Position numbers and translations under genes: made by a program. From Lichenostomus cassidix (lineage: Eukaryota > Chordata > Aves > Passeriformes > Meliphagidae), in the NCBI GenBank assembly GCA_008360975.2, contig CM039199.1, forward strand, positions 2,000,530-2,064,529: a stretch of 64,000 nt of DNA, given 5' to 3'. The notes below the pieces were generated by a model that searched no databases, was not told where the DNA came from, and saw only the letters and a program-made list of their open reading frames with translations. Shown here in pieces: positions 46,601 to 59,824 of this stretch. Numbering within the stretch: position 1 is the first letter of the stretch; every line of letters begins with the position of its first letter.

Positions 46601-49600
46601 GTGTTGTTCCTCATCCCTGCCCCTCCAAACAGATCTTCCCTTTTATGAGCTAATTAACTCATCTGCCTTTAAAATACAAGTACATCCTTCTTGGCTTTTG
46701 TCATGTGTCACCACCTTCCAGGGAGTTACGATGTCTTATTTACACAGAAAATACAGAAGGAGGGAAGTGAACCTGTCCAGTGCTTATATTTATACCCAAA
46801 GCCTCAGTACCAAACCCATTATTTCACATTCATCTACAGAGACAAAATATGTGTTAATTAACCAAAGTGCTGCTAGTGGGCATATGCAAATGAAGTGGCA
46901 TCAATCAGGCCAAGATCACCTTTTTTTTTTTTTAGTTTCTTACTTTATTAAGAAATACAGCTTTGTGCTGACTGCAGTTCTTTACTATCAGATGTGTGCC
47001 TTGAAGCTCAGCCTGCAAAGAAGCTCAGAATCTCCCAGCACTGCAAATGCTGCAGCTGATAATGGAGAATTCCTGTGTAATCCCAGGGAGGAGAGAGCTG
47101 TCTGGATCTGCCTCAGGCACAAAGAACCCCAGTTTATTTTGGTAGGAGGTGTTTCATTCTGTCAAAGTAGCAGAGTTCAATTGAGAGAGACAATTAGGCA
47201 TAAATGCACATTTGGACTAAATAAATCCAACTTAAGATGGAAAAGGGGAGTTCTGAGTCTGCAGCTCTGCTTTTTCCAAGAAAAAAAGTGCCAGCAGGAC
47301 CCAGAGGATTTGCCATGGAGGGGTGACAAGTGCTCAGAGCAGCAGTTTGGCCATGAACAGGCTCAGGGCTGAGCTGCCTCCAGCATCTCCTTGATCTGAT
47401 TGCACCTTTGGCACTGTTCAACTATTGATTGTGCTGAGGGCAGAGCAGGGGGGTTTGAATTGCATGTGAGGATGCATTTTGTTTCCTTCCCAAATGAAAT
47501 ATTGGATATTAACTGATGAACCAGGACTGGGGGGAGGTGCTGGAGCCTCTAATGTTTAAGAAGAGCTGACAAAGACATTCTGAATGGCCAAGAAACTTCT
47601 TATTCTCTGGTATTTTCCACTCATGTGAGTTGATCCCCCCAGCAAAGGGAGGTAACCATGGATTTTTACCTTTCATGCAGCACTGAAAGGTTCCCAGTGT
47701 GCTCTGGATTCCTCCATTTTGTCCCTGGAGCTGTGGATGGAGGGAATTGATCCAGATCCCCAGGCTGAACCATCCCTCTGTGATTCCCTGTGCTGTCAGG
47801 ACACTTTTCCCTCTTCCCAGTGCCCTGTGCTCAGTGTGAGCTCCAGGAGAGTGACCCCAAGCCCACCCCTGAGGTTCAGCTGTCACCCCCTTTTGGTGAC
47901 AACTCCAGACTGTGTTGGCTCTGCAGCTGTAGAGCTGCAAACAAACACAAAGTTTGCATCTGGAAGTTCAGTGCTCCTCCTCTCCTTGCTGGGATTTTGG
48001 GTTTAAATCCATCTAAATGCACAGAATGACAGCTGGTTCCCATTTAGCATTGCAGCTTTGGCCATTTTGAAGCTCCGTGTGGGTCTGTGTTCCTTGTTGG
48101 ATTATTCCAGGATCAGGATCCTGGCCTTTGGCTGTGAACACTCAACCCCAGCATTCCTGTGGCTTTGCTTTGTGCTCAGCCAGCTCCAGGTCCTGGAACC
48201 TCTCACCATCCTGGAGAACTTGGATTTTGGCAGGTTTTGTTCTCTCCTGATCTGTGCTTGTTCCAGTCAGAGCTGGGGAGGCACAGGGGATGCCACAGCC
48301 TCTGGCCCAGGGTTTCCTGCTTTGATGGCAGCACAGATGTCTTCCTTCCACACCAGAAAAAAGTAGAGCTGGGAAGAAATGCAGTTTGCTGATGCTGCCA
48401 GCAGCTCCTGCCCTGACAAACCCCCTGTTCCCAACAGGATCCCTTCCCCAAGGCTTGGCTTTGCTCAAGGCTCTCCTGCTGCCCTCCTGGCCAAGGCTTG
48501 GTCTCCTCTGCTGCCTGGAGCTGCATCTCCATGTGCTTCCAAAGCAAAAACCTCCAAATTAGCCTGAGAAATGGCTCAGAAAGCCGAGCCAGGTGGGTGT
48601 GGCTGGGGCTGTGTGGATGGCAGGAGCAGCAGGAGCAGCAGACAGAGCCTTTCCAGCAGGGCACCTCACTGGTAATTTTTGCTGACAGCCCAAAATCAGC
48701 CAAGTGAACCATTTGAAAAGCCCTTCAGAACTGTTCATTTCCATCATTTGCTGCTTTTGTCAGGCACACGGAAGTGTGTCCTGTCATGTCTTTTGTCTCA
48801 TTTTTACAAGAGTTCTGTTGTCTATTTAGATTAAATTACAGGAGCAAACAGTTGTTCAGGGATTAGCACTGGTATGATCCGAGGAGAATGTTCAGGAGCA
48901 GGAGCAGGGTGGTTACCTCAGGTGGAACTGGCAGTAAATAGATTTTTCCCTGCTGTATAAGCTCAGATAGAGCAGCTGAAGCACCAGTGGAAGGACAAAC
49001 CCATGAAGGGGGTGTCTGGTGTCCTCAGTGAGGTGGGACTTTATTTTATCTCCAAAATCTCTGTTCTATTTAAATTTAAAAACATTTACAGCAGCTGTAT
49101 TTTCATTTTTTGGGAAGGACACGTAGGCACTGAATCCTCCTCCCCTTTCCCCACACCTTTATGCCCAATAAAATTGAGAAGTATCTGCCCAAAAATGAGC
49201 AGCCAGGGGCTTGTGAGCCTCATTTCATTTGCTCCAGGGGTAGCACTCAGTGTGTTTAATGGATTTGCTTGGCTTTCTGGGACACATTTAAAGGAGGACA
49301 TGCATTTATTGGCATCAAATTTAGAAGACCTGTAACATTTAAGAGGGAGATATGTTTGAAAATGTGATATGAAATGGGGAATTGTCAGTTTTGCTGTTTT
49401 TGCAGAAGTTCTGGCAGCTTTACTGACCAGGTTTCTGTGGTGCAGATAGAATCTGAGCCCTAAAAAATGGAATGCATAATAAAATACCTATGGCATGCCA
49501 TCATTTCTGGTTATGTTACTGTAACTGGGGTGTATATCTAAAGGCAATCATCGCTGTAGAGGAGGGAGGAAAACACAGAGAGAGCTTTAAATTTCATTAG

Positions 49601-52184
49601 ACATTGAAACATCTGAAGGAGGAACTCTAATGGTTATATATAATAAACCTCTTTTTTTATCTTCCCATAAAATTGTATCTCTTTTCCTTTTCCCCCTCAA
49701 GTTGATCTGCCTGGCAGTATGCAGGGCTCTGAAATAAATCGATGATTAACTAAACAGCAGGAATTCATAAACCTCCTTCTTTTATAGCAACGTTTAGGGT
49801 AGTGCTCAGTGCGTGCTCCCCAGGCTGATCTACACCCTCAGGTCCATTATCTGAGCTGTGGATAAATGAGGAGTTACACCTGGTGGAGGTTATGCTCAGG
49901 GAGTTCTCACCCTGCTGCTGTAAATCCAAGGCTTTATGGAAGGAGAAGAGCAATATTCTTTATAGGTACAAGGAAATATGACCCAAGGCTGGAGATCTCC
50001 AGGCAGTGCTCTCAGGGGATGCTGTTGCTCCTGCTGAGCTTTTCTCATCTCCAGGAAGTGAAAATAAGATTTTTTTTTTTCCCCCTGGGTTTCCATATTT
50101 CCATTCCAGTTAAGAGCAAGCCCTGGGGCGTTGGGGTCTGGCTGCTTTCATTGCTGGAAAGCATCACTGGAAGGGAGGAAGGAAAGCTGTGCTCTGAAGA
50201 AGAAGCTCCGTTGTTGTGGGGGAAGCATTTAGCTCCTGGCAAACGTGGATCCTGTAAAAAGAACAGACTGAGGAGTGTCTGATTGTGGCAGCTGCAAGGC
50301 ATGAAAAGCCATTGTGAAAATACCCTTGGCAATCACCTGGCAGGGCTGTGGCTCCCAGAGGTGAGCAGGTTTCTCTGCTGCAGTGCTCCTGAGGTGTTTG
50401 GTGCTCCCAGGTGGAAGTTTGGTGATGGTTGAGCCACGTTTGATGTAGGATCCTGCAAGCCCCACGGATTTCCCTGCCTCTGTCCCTCCTGTGCCTGGTG
50501 ACACTTTGTCCTCTCCTCTCCGTGGTGGTGTCCCTGTGGCAGCTCCTGCAAACAGCACCTCTGAGTCAGGGACAGCAAAACCACGGGGATTTCTCAGGAC
50601 AGGAGCTGGGAATGAACTGCTCTGGCTGCTCACAGCCTGCCTGCTCCAGAGGGGCTCTGAGCTGGGGATGGGTCAGAGGAGGAGATGGAGAGCACAGAAG
50701 GATCCTACACGGGGAGTGCTCAGTACAGAGAGAGTCTGGAGGGAGGAGGGGGATGTGGGAAAGCTGCAAAATCAGAAGTGCCAGGGCAAGCAAAGAGTGG
50801 CTTCTCCCTGGGTCCTCTCAGTGAGAGCAGAGGGGTTTGGAAACAATAGAAATGCTGCTTCACTCTGGGTGTGGATACTTGGCTGCTGCTAGAAGTTCAT
50901 TTGTTCAACAAGTTCCTGGATTAATTTCTGGATGAAAAGGCTGCTGAGGGCTACTAAATTTAGAAAGGATTGTCTGTGGCTCTAGATGTCACCCCCATCC
51001 CTGGGAGCAAGTTCTGGGACAGTAGCATTGCACGTTCCTCCTCCTCACCAGGCACCAGCTGTGGCTACATCCAGCCCCACTTCCCTCTCAAAAAGCTAGC
51101 CTTGAATTTGGCTGAAGGCAAAGAGAGGATTCCTGGATTTGGCCTCTGCTCAGTCTCTTCCACCTCCCTGTTTCCCCTTCATTTTGCTGTGCACACAGCA
51201 GTGGCACCCCCTCAGATGTGGCTGTGAAATGCTCTGGGCTTCTTACTGAAGGGTCTCCTCTTCCCAATCTCCTGGAAAAATCCTGGACAATTCCTGTGCT
51301 TTGTAAGGAGAAAGCACTGGACACTTGGAGTGAGTGATCCTGCTGGAGTTTCAGTGCTGCTCAGGGAGTTTGGATAAGGGCTGAGGGTGGCTGAGGGGAG
51401 CTGGATCCCAGTCCTTGCTTCCCCTCTGCCTGTGGCCTCACTGCACAGCTCCTGGGTGCTCACAGGACAGCTCTGGCAGGGCCACGGAGCACAGGAGATG
51501 CACACAAGTTTACAGAAAGTGATTTCCAAGTCGGTTGTGCTCCCTGCCTCCAGCTAAATCCTCCGACGGAGGGAAGTGCTTGGCAGTGGGAAGGATTTCT
51601 TCTGACAGAGCAAATCAGCTCAGACTCTCCTTGCAGGAGAGGTTAAGCACAGCAGCCCCAGATCTGTCAAAACTACACTCATTTCATCATCAAGGCAGAC
51701 AGTGCTCTCTCTTCTGCGGTGAGGAGTGTGCTGTTTGTTAACCCTTTACCCCTTCCTTTCTCAGCCCCTGCCCTTTAATCACCCGTTAATCAGATTAGTG
51801 GGCCTGACTTCCTCCTCCTCCTCCTCGCTGCCTCCCTGCCAGCCAGTTAAAAGGCAGGATTGGCAGATGCTGGGGATTTTTCTATTTGATTTTTTCCCTG
51901 CTGTTGCTCCTCATTGACCCTTCCTTTGTGGCTGTCTCACAGTGATGCTGGGAGATGGAATCTGTTTCCTTTCGCGTGCTGCAGTTGGCCCCAGGGCTCT
52001 GCAGCGAGGCTGGTGCATCAGCACTTCCACTGAAGGCACTTCAGGGAGCTTCAGCTGGGCCAGAACAGCCTGGGCTGGGCTGAGCTGAGCCACTGGGGCT
52101 GCAGGTACCCTGAGGCAGCAGGGATGTGCTCTCTGGCTTCCTGGGCAGGGGACATGCAGCTGACAGAGCAGAGCTCAAATCTCC
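43606..52184. other. Long CR1-free intron stretch, 8.6 kb
   Basis: This is the longest interval in the window without a recognisable mobile element or tandem repeat. It holds T-runs at 46920-46935 and 50071-50082 and a short CTC trinucleotide run at about 51811-51826. No exon or RNA gene recognised on either strand. Confidence 0.55.
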
Positions 52185-52262
52185 GTCCTGTGCAGGGCCA
52201 GCAGTTGGACTGGATGATCCTTGTGTTGGCTCTTCCAACTCAGAGTATTCTGTGATTCTATC
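52185..52262 (+). mobile_element. CR1 LINE terminal 3' fragment, subfamily C
   Basis: Reads GTTGGACTGGATGATCCTTG, then TTCCAACTCAGAGTATTCTG and TGATTCTATC. This is the terminal 75 bp or so of a CR1 with a recognisable tail. Confidence 0.82.
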
Positions 52263-52764
52263 AATTCTTTTCTGGCACTGCTGTTATTGCCAGGATTTGT
52301 TCTTTCATAAGAACAGCAGGTTAGAAAGGAGATGAACAGAATCGATGCAACAGCAGAGCTCAGATCAAAAAAGTGACTGCAGGACACATTTATACTCCAA
52401 GAAAAGCAGCTTTGAGTCCTCACCTCGGCAAAGATGTTTCTCTTGTAAGAGTGATTGAAATGTTGCTTTAAAACAGGAGACAGAGAAAGGACTGAGGATG
52501 CTCGAGGCCAAGTGGAACAGCTGGTGTGTCCCTGATGCAGGTCTGGGGTCAGCACTGACACAGCTCCACAGCCTCAGCAGGGACACATGACACGTCTGGA
52601 GCAGCAGAGATGACACCAGGAGCCAGGGCCATCAATGGGGACAGCTGCTGCCCTCCAGCCAGGCTGTGCTCTGCTCTGAAACACTGCTGAGCACTGAGAG
52701 CCTCACATCTCACCCAGCACAGCCCTGCCTTGTGCAGCATTTCAGCCAAAGCCCAGCCAGCCTG

Positions 52765-52860
52765 GGCTGGGACTGATCCTGAAGTTGGCTGTGCAGGGCC
52801 AGGAGCTGGCTTGGTGTCCTTGGGGTTCCTTTTCCCTCAGGATATCATTCTGTGATACAT
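52765..52860 (+). mobile_element. CR1 LINE terminal 3' fragment, subfamily C, diverged
   Basis: It contains CAGGGCCAGGAGCTGGCTTG and GGGGTTCCTTTTCCCTCAGG, with the tail TATCATTCTGTGATACAT. It ends about 70 bp before the 7-bp pyrimidine repeat. Confidence 0.75.
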
Positions 52861-52930
52861 CACCAGTGCAGAGAAGCAGGCACTGAGCTTCTGGGGATTG
52901 TCTTGTTCAGGGAGGGCCTCCCTGCAAAAC

Positions 52931-53048
52931 CTCTCCTCTCTCCTCTCTCCTCTCTCCTCTCTCCTCTCTCCTCTCTCCTCTCTCCTCTCTCCTCTCTCCT
53001 CTCTCCTCTCTCCTCTCTCCTCTCTCCTCTCTCCTCTCTCCTCTCTCC
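52931..53048. repeat. Polypyrimidine microsatellite, 7-bp unit TCTCCTC, about 17 copies
   Basis: A nearly perfect heptamer array with no A or G on the + strand. A 7-bp period is uncommon. In protein frames it gives Leu-Ser-Pro or Glu-Arg repeats that are not genes. Its regularity suggests recent expansion, so length may vary between individuals. Confidence 0.95.
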
Positions 53049-55544
53049 TATTTCTTTGAAAGGCACTGCTATTTCCAGGCAGCAAATGTTCTCTGAGCAT
53101 GTACAAATATAAATTACATTTCACCATGTCTTGCCTTGTGCTTCCAGCACATGGCACGAGAGCTGCTGGTTACATCCTGGAGATGTCCTGGCAGCTACAG
53201 GATCATATCTTAAAGCAGATATTATTATTTCCCCAGGAACATGTGCAGGGCAGCAGGTAACAACTAAAGTTACTGGAAAATGTCCATTTTTCTGCTCTCC
53301 TGCTTTTTGAACTGATCCATAGCGAATTCCCTTGGAGGCAGAAAGTGGCAACTCCTTGGTGTTTGCTAAGGGGAAATCTTGAAACAGGGTAAACTCACCT
53401 GGGTTTATGAGCCTTGCAAGCATAACAAGGCTGTCTTTAGTCTGGCATTTTCCTGTTTCTCTTGGTTACCATCAGAGGAGGCAGAAATTTTCCCTGGAAA
53501 TGGGATGTGGCAGTGCCTGTGGTGTCTGGAGCTCTGGGATCTTTATTGGGTTTTTTTAATATATACTATTATTATTGTTGTTATTATTGGCATGTCCTCA
53601 GAGCAGAGTATTCCTGAATTGAAGGAAGTGCAAAGCCCACATTTATTGCTGTTTGCTGGTGGGAATGCAAAGCCTTGGACTGTGCAAGAAATCCCAGGAG
53701 CATCCAAACATATTAATAGGCATCACTTCCAGGGCATCCAACGCCAGCCTCTCAGTTTTGCTCTGCTGTTCTCCTTCCTGGATGATTCAACAGCCAGCAG
53801 AATGAGGGGCAGGAGTGTGGGTGTGCTTGATGATCCTTGGGGGAGCTGTCCTGCCATCCTGCTCATCATGATATCAATGTTTCCAGGAAATGGAGCTGTG
53901 TGGCTCAGCCTTGGGGCTTTGGGAGATGTGCATTCTGCCCCCTGGGCTGAGGGGGGTTTAGTGGAGTGTTTGGAGATGGATTTTCCCTGAGCCTGCCATG
54001 AGTTGGTGTTTGGATAATTGCTGCTGCTTTGGAGTGCTGCTGGTGGCTGGGGTGGGAGGGAAAGCAGGGAAGGCTCAGCTGGGGGAGCTGAGCCTTCCTG
54101 GTGGCTGTGGCACCAATGCTGGGGACAGAAGCCACCCCTGGCACTGCTGGCACTCCCAGGCTCTGCAGCAGAGTCCTTCCCAAACCTCTGATCCGGATGC
54201 AAGCAGGGATTGAGCTCGGGTTTGGCAGCTGCTGAGCTCTCCTGGTGCTTTATGAGGTTTTCCTGGGATCTGTCCTCCCAGGTTTGTATTTCCCAGGAGC
54301 TGGGCCTCCTTTCCAGACTCACTGTGTCTCTGGAGCAGCCACTCCTGGTGCTCTGGGAGGTGGCCAGGAGCCAGTGAGGATCCTCAGGCTGCTGGGATGG
54401 GTTTGTGAAGGGGTTAAATGCAGGGCCTGGTGTCCCCCATGGGGTGGCTGTCCCCACAGGGGCTCCCCTGCCCTCCTGCTCCTCCTGCTCAGAAACACGG
54501 CTTGGTCAGGAGAAGATGCAACTTGGGTTATTTCAGCAAAAAACAAAGGCCAGAGAGTTCCCACCTCCAGGTGAGAGGGTTGTGTCAGGGGAAAGCCACA
54601 TGGTTCAGTCCTAGGGGATTTCATTGGCAGGAGCTGGATGTGAGTTTGAGGCTGAATCTTCAGGCAGGGTTTGCCCTGCCCCAGCAGGTTTGTGGGGTGA
54701 GTTCATATCAACAGCACAGTGCCAGATCCTCCCTGGCTGAGCTTGGCTTGCACCAGCACCATCTCATTGTTTGTATCACCAGGTAAAATATGCTGCATTA
54801 AGGAATATCACTTCTTCATTTAAAAATTAATGAAAAAATCATCTCCCTCCCTGGCATTGCTCCAGCCTGGAAAAGTCTGAGGGAGAACACAGTCAGTACC
54901 TTTGCCTCACATCCCTCTGTTACCCCAGATGAGAGCATCACCAAACTCACTCAAACACACCCACAAGTGCTTTCTGCTGAGGAGGAGCCTCAGGTGACCT
55001 CTGTGCCCTGGGAATGGCTGCTCTGGCAAACCCTGCACGTTATAAAATAGCTCTGAGAGGAAAGCACAGCGATCCTGGCTGTGGGAAATGAGCAGGGCAG
55101 GGCTTTCCTGAAGCTCTGGCTGATCTGGACAAGGTGGCTCCTGGTGTTTCCTGCAAAGTCTGCTTCATCTCCGGGGAAGACAGGTTTCTAATTGAGGAGC
55201 TGCTAGCTGTGCATTCACCCCCAGCTCTGATTTATGGCTGCTGCTGTTGGGATCCATATTCATGACAGGTTTTGCATAGAGCAAAGCAAATTATTGTTGT
55301 GGAAATATATAGGGCAAGAATCCCTTCAGTTTGTCACCTCCTGAGGTGTCTCTGGTGATTGCAGCGAAAAGCAAAGTGGTGGCTTTGGGTTTGCATCAGT
55401 CTGGGAGGGAAGGGGGGCATTCCTTAGGGAGCAGTGCTGTGGGAAGGGATGTGGAGGATTAACAAGTGCTGAGGGATTCTGTTGTTCACACCTGGGTTTA
55501 TCCCAGGTCACTCCTCTCTGTCACTGTTTTACATCATCATCAGA
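53049..55544. other. Unique intron sequence
   Basis: A short ATT/GTT trinucleotide run lies at 53560-53590. The stretch 55150-55330 is complex and repeat-free. Nothing else recognised. Confidence 0.55.
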
Positions 55545-55735
55545 GAACTCTGCAATGGTTGGGGCTGGAGGGACCTTAAAACCCATCTCAGGGACACCTC
55601 CCACTGTCCCAGGCTGCTCCCAGCCCTGTCCAGCCTGGCCTTGGACACTTCAGGGATCCAGGGGCAGCCACAGCTTCTCTGGGAATTCCATCCCAGCCCC
55701 TCACCACTCTCCCAGGGAATAATTTTTTCCTGATA
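55545..55735 (-). mobile_element. CR1 LINE 3' fragment, subfamily A
   Basis: Reads CTGGAGGGACCTTAAAACCC, CCACTGTCCCAGGCTGCTCC, GGATCCAGGGGCAGCCACAG and GGGAATTCCATCCCAGCCCC, to a decayed TTCCTGATATCCAA. A few bases are lost near the CCATGGCAGGG block. Confidence 0.9.
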
Positions 55736-56805
55736 TCCAATTCCAATCTGTGCTCTTTCAGCTCCTTTCTCTATCAGATATATTATTTGAACTGGATAAA
55801 CTGCTCCACGTGAGCTGGAAGTGGCCACATCATTGAGGATGAGTTCCTGGGGTTTGGGTACCTTGCCCTGCCTGCCCACAAATAAAAACCTCTTGTCCTT
55901 CCCCAGCCCTGCCAGGATCAGGCAAACCCCAGAGCCCAGGGAGAGCTGGTGCTGGTTTCTGATGGAATGTGAGCTTTTAGCATGCTGTGGAGATGAGATC
56001 TGCCGTTCAATTAATACACTGTGAACTCCAAATAATTACTTGGAGGAAAAAAAGAGCTCGAAGTGATGGATTCTGTCCACAGCTGAGTGTGCCCTGAATG
56101 AAGGCAGGTTGGGAGTGCTCCTCTCCTGGAGAGAAAATTCCTTGGAAAAAGCCCATGCCTGGGTCTGTCTGTGCAAACCCAACCTCCTTCCCTTTTCCAC
56201 TTGAATTATAAAATGTTTCTGTTTGTTTTATACAAGCATTCAATTGGCTTTGATAAGGAACACGATGTTATTTACTGTGCTTTAGCCTTGTACTTTAATC
56301 TGTGTTTTAGCAGCAGAACAAATTAACTGCTTTCTCCATCTCCAGGCAGAGCTCTCTGGTCCAGAGCCAGCTGAGCCTCCCAACAAAGGATGCTTTTAGT
56401 GCCTGCATCTTCCTGAGCTCCCATCTTTAGTGGATTATTTTATTATTCTGCCTCTGGCTGGAGATCAGAAGTGGCTGTGTTTAAAGCCCTGTATTTACAC
56501 TAAAGCCCCCCGAGCTGCTGCAGCCTGGCTCTGCTCCATGGAGAGCTCCCTGTGTTATTCCCAATCCTGGGCTTTGCCAGAGTCACAGGGATGTGACACA
56601 CGTGGAGGGAAGTGGCAAATACTGCATGGGCAGGCAGGGATTATTAACACTGGGAATTGATGTATGGGGAATTAGGAGAGTTCCTGACAGGAGGTCATCT
56701 GTTGTAGGGCAGCAGCAGGACCAGGGTGGGATTGTCCCTCAAATCCTGGGGCAGTTTTGGGCTCCTCACTCCAAGGCAGACACTGAGGGGCTGGAGGTGT
56801 CCAGG

Positions 56806-57215
56806 GAAGGAACAGAGCTGGGAAGGGTCTGGAGCCCCAGGAGCAGCTGAGGGAGCTGGAAAGGAGCTCAGCCTGGAGCAAAGGAGGCTCAGGGGGACCT
56901 TGTGGCTCTGCACAGCTGCTGACAGGAGGGGACAGCTGGGGGGTCAGGCTGAGCCAGGGAACAGGGACAGGAGGAGAGGGAACAGCCTCAGGCTGGGCCA
57001 GGGGAGGCTCAGGTTGGACGTCAGGAGGAATTTCTCCATGGAAAGGATTGTCCAGCCTGGCCCAGCTGCCCATGGCAGGGTGGAGTCCCCATCCCTGGAG
57101 GGGTTTAACAGCCCTGTGGATGTGGCACTTGGGGACAGAGGTCAGTGGTGGCCTTGGCAGTGCTGGGAATGGTTGGACTTGATGATCTCTGAGGGCTTTT
57201 CCAGCCTTAAAAAAG
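56806..57215 (+). mobile_element. CR1 LINE 3' fragment, subfamily B, about 0.4 kb
   Basis: Reads GAAGGGTCTGGAGCCCCAGG, AGCAAAGGAGGCTCAGGGGG, CAGCCTCAGGCTGGGCCAGG, GAATTTCTCCATGGAAAGGA, TGGCACTTGGGGACAGAGGT and GGACTTGATGATCTCTGAGG, ending near CTTTTCCAGCCTTAAAAAAG. The body is highly similar to the copies at 12485 and 59825. Confidence 0.92.
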
Positions 57216-59824
57216 CTGGGATTGAGCATCCTCTTCTCCAGACAAAGCTCCATCACACTGGTGCTGCAGAGAGCCTGGAAAATCAGGGAAAGCCTCATCA
57301 CAGGTAATCAAATCCTCTGTGTCCCTGAAAATGTTATCCCAGGAATTTGGGGTGAAAGTGGTGGAGAACTTCAGGCTGTTGCAGCTTTGGATGAAGTTTT
57401 CTGGCCAGATCCTGCTGGAAGGAAATCCAGTCCTAGTAAAGTGCCCCAGCCAGCCATTTTCTTCTGGCCAACATTATCACAAAAAATATTATTTCCGTGC
57501 TGGAAAGCTGCTTATCCAAACTTTGCCCAGCCCTGATTATATCCTGGTTCTTTGGGAAGGATTTAAAGGAAGATCCTGTAATAAATTCACTTGCATTTTC
57601 TCCCCCTGCCGCCTCCACAGTAAAAAACTAAAACCTCACATAAAATACCTGTTTTTTCTCAGTCCTCAGTTACAAATCAGTGGATTTCATGTGCTTTCCC
57701 ACTTGTCTTGTTCAAATATAGATTGTGCCATGCATAGAAATGCAGAATTATTTAAGGCTTAATAGAAGAAGGGAATATAAAGCTCTTCATTTTTCCAGGT
57801 ATTTCTGTCTTTGGGCTGAATTCAGGGGGAAACCACTGGCAGCAGAATTCCCATTTCCTGTCCAAAAGGATCATTTGGACCTTACTGAAGCTTTCCAGAA
57901 GTCAGAATAAACATACTAAGAATTCTTATCCCATTTTAGTTTCCATCCTATGTGACCCTTGCTTGGCAAAGCCAGACAGAAAAACCCTGAAATAAAACCA
58001 GATGTTGCAGGAATTATGTGAAATAATTCACTGAGGGGAGAGGACATTTGAAATATTATTTTCCTGACTATGAAATGGAAACCTTCACTTTCTAAACTAT
58101 GAAATGTTTAGAAAATGAAGGGTTTTTCTTATTTAAGAAGGAAGGCACAGGCAGGCAGAGCTCTTGTGGTGCAGGTTCTCTGTGTTGCCCAGAATTGGCT
58201 GCAAATTCCTTGGAAGAAAACACTGAAACTTTCTCCTTGTGGGAATGTTTTCACTGGTTTCACACAGCTGATGGGAAACTGTGCTGCTGATGAATTACTT
58301 GCCTCGAAAGCAGATGTAGGACAGGATTTTTATGGCACCTTGAGCTCTCGTGTGGATGCCATGGGGTGATTCCAATGATTCCACAGCTCAGGCTACAGGG
58401 ATTTCTCAGTGCTCCTTCCCTGCTTCCCACTGCCTTCTGCTGGATCCACCTGCCCTTCCCTCCCAAAGAGCTTCCAGCAGCTCCAAGTCCAGTGAAATCT
58501 CCTTTTTCCATGTAACAGCCCCAAAACCCCACATGGATAGGGAATATCTGGATCCAGCTGGGTGAGGAGTTCCCATTGTGGACTAAGCACTGGAGGTTTT
58601 CTCATTCTCTCTGGAAAAGTCACAAATGCAAAGCTGGGAGAACCTTTTCCACATTTTCCCTTTTCCTCTCAATCAGCCAACCTGGACAACACCATTGTCC
58701 CCAAATTCCAAACAAACCCAGGAAAACACTTCCCAGCAAAAAAAAACCTCCTGCAGAAATGTCTTCCATGGAGTTTACTGTGTACATCCAACTCTCAACT
58801 GTGCTAATGGCTATGAGCAGAATTAATTAAAATATAATGCATGGCCTGGGAAATGAAACTCAATTTCACATCGGGTCTGGAGCCGAGTTCTTGCGACGTG
58901 GATGTGCTAATAAGTGTTGGGAATGCAGGTGAATATGCTGCAAATTAAAGGGGGAATGAAGTGGTTTCTAATTTGATCTGGAAAAGCACATGAAGGATGG
59001 CAGGGGGCAGCTGGTGCAGGATGAATCACTTCCCAACCCCTGTGGCTGAGCTTTGGGACACTTGAATGGCTGCCTGCTGGATCTGGGAAAAGAAAGGGAA
59101 TTTTGGGCATCCTGCCCAGCACAAACAAAAGGTGTCATTAACTGCCTGCTAGTGCCCAGTTCTTCCAAGTTTGTTTTCCTTTAAGATTTCTATTGGAGCC
59201 ATTTTTTCCTATTTTTCCTCCTATAAAAGAATCCATGGGAAGAGCTGAAATGTTTGTGCAGTGCAATTGCTCCTCATGATCTTTTATGGGGTTTAAACCA
59301 GTACAGAAAATTATTGACTTGTGACTCTGAGCTGGCTAGGAGAATTTATTCCTTCCCAGGCAGCAGCCAAGGAAAAAGCTTCCTGGCTCTTTCTATTCCA
59401 GTTTTTTCCATCATTTTGTTGTTATGGATCTGAACTCCTGTTGACTCCTAGGCTTGTTTTTGCCAGGAAAATAGGAACACCCTATGGGACAACTGAGTTT
59501 GTGGAGAGTGGTGAGGAACAAAGAAAGATGTGACCTAAACTGGGGGCTCTTGGATGGGTGGAAGCTGCTATGGAGGAGAAGATGCAGCAGCTCTTTGTTT
59601 TTACAACTGAAATAATTTTTATAACTGGTGTGAATCCTTGGATTTGGTATGCAATAAAGATCTTCCAGCCCACCATGGTCCTGGTGAGGTAGGAGCCTTC
59701 TGCAAGGCCATGGGTGGCTGTGGTCACTGGGACTCGTGGGGACACTGAAGGAGGGGCTGGAGGTGTGGGATCCCCAACCTGAGCTTCTGTACCCCACTGA
59801 GCTCCCATCATTGAGTGCTGACCT
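57216..59824. other. Unique intron sequence
   Basis: AT-rich throughout. The block 58790-58995, with TTAATTAAAATATAATGC and CTTGCGACGTGG, has possible regulatory texture. No exon or repeat recognised. Confidence 0.5.

Noticed and set aside
47509..47940. 143-codon frame on the - strand as a possible gene
   Set aside because: There is no similarity to known proteins, the codon use is not biased, and there are no flanking splice signals; it is compatible with chance in GC-moderate intron.
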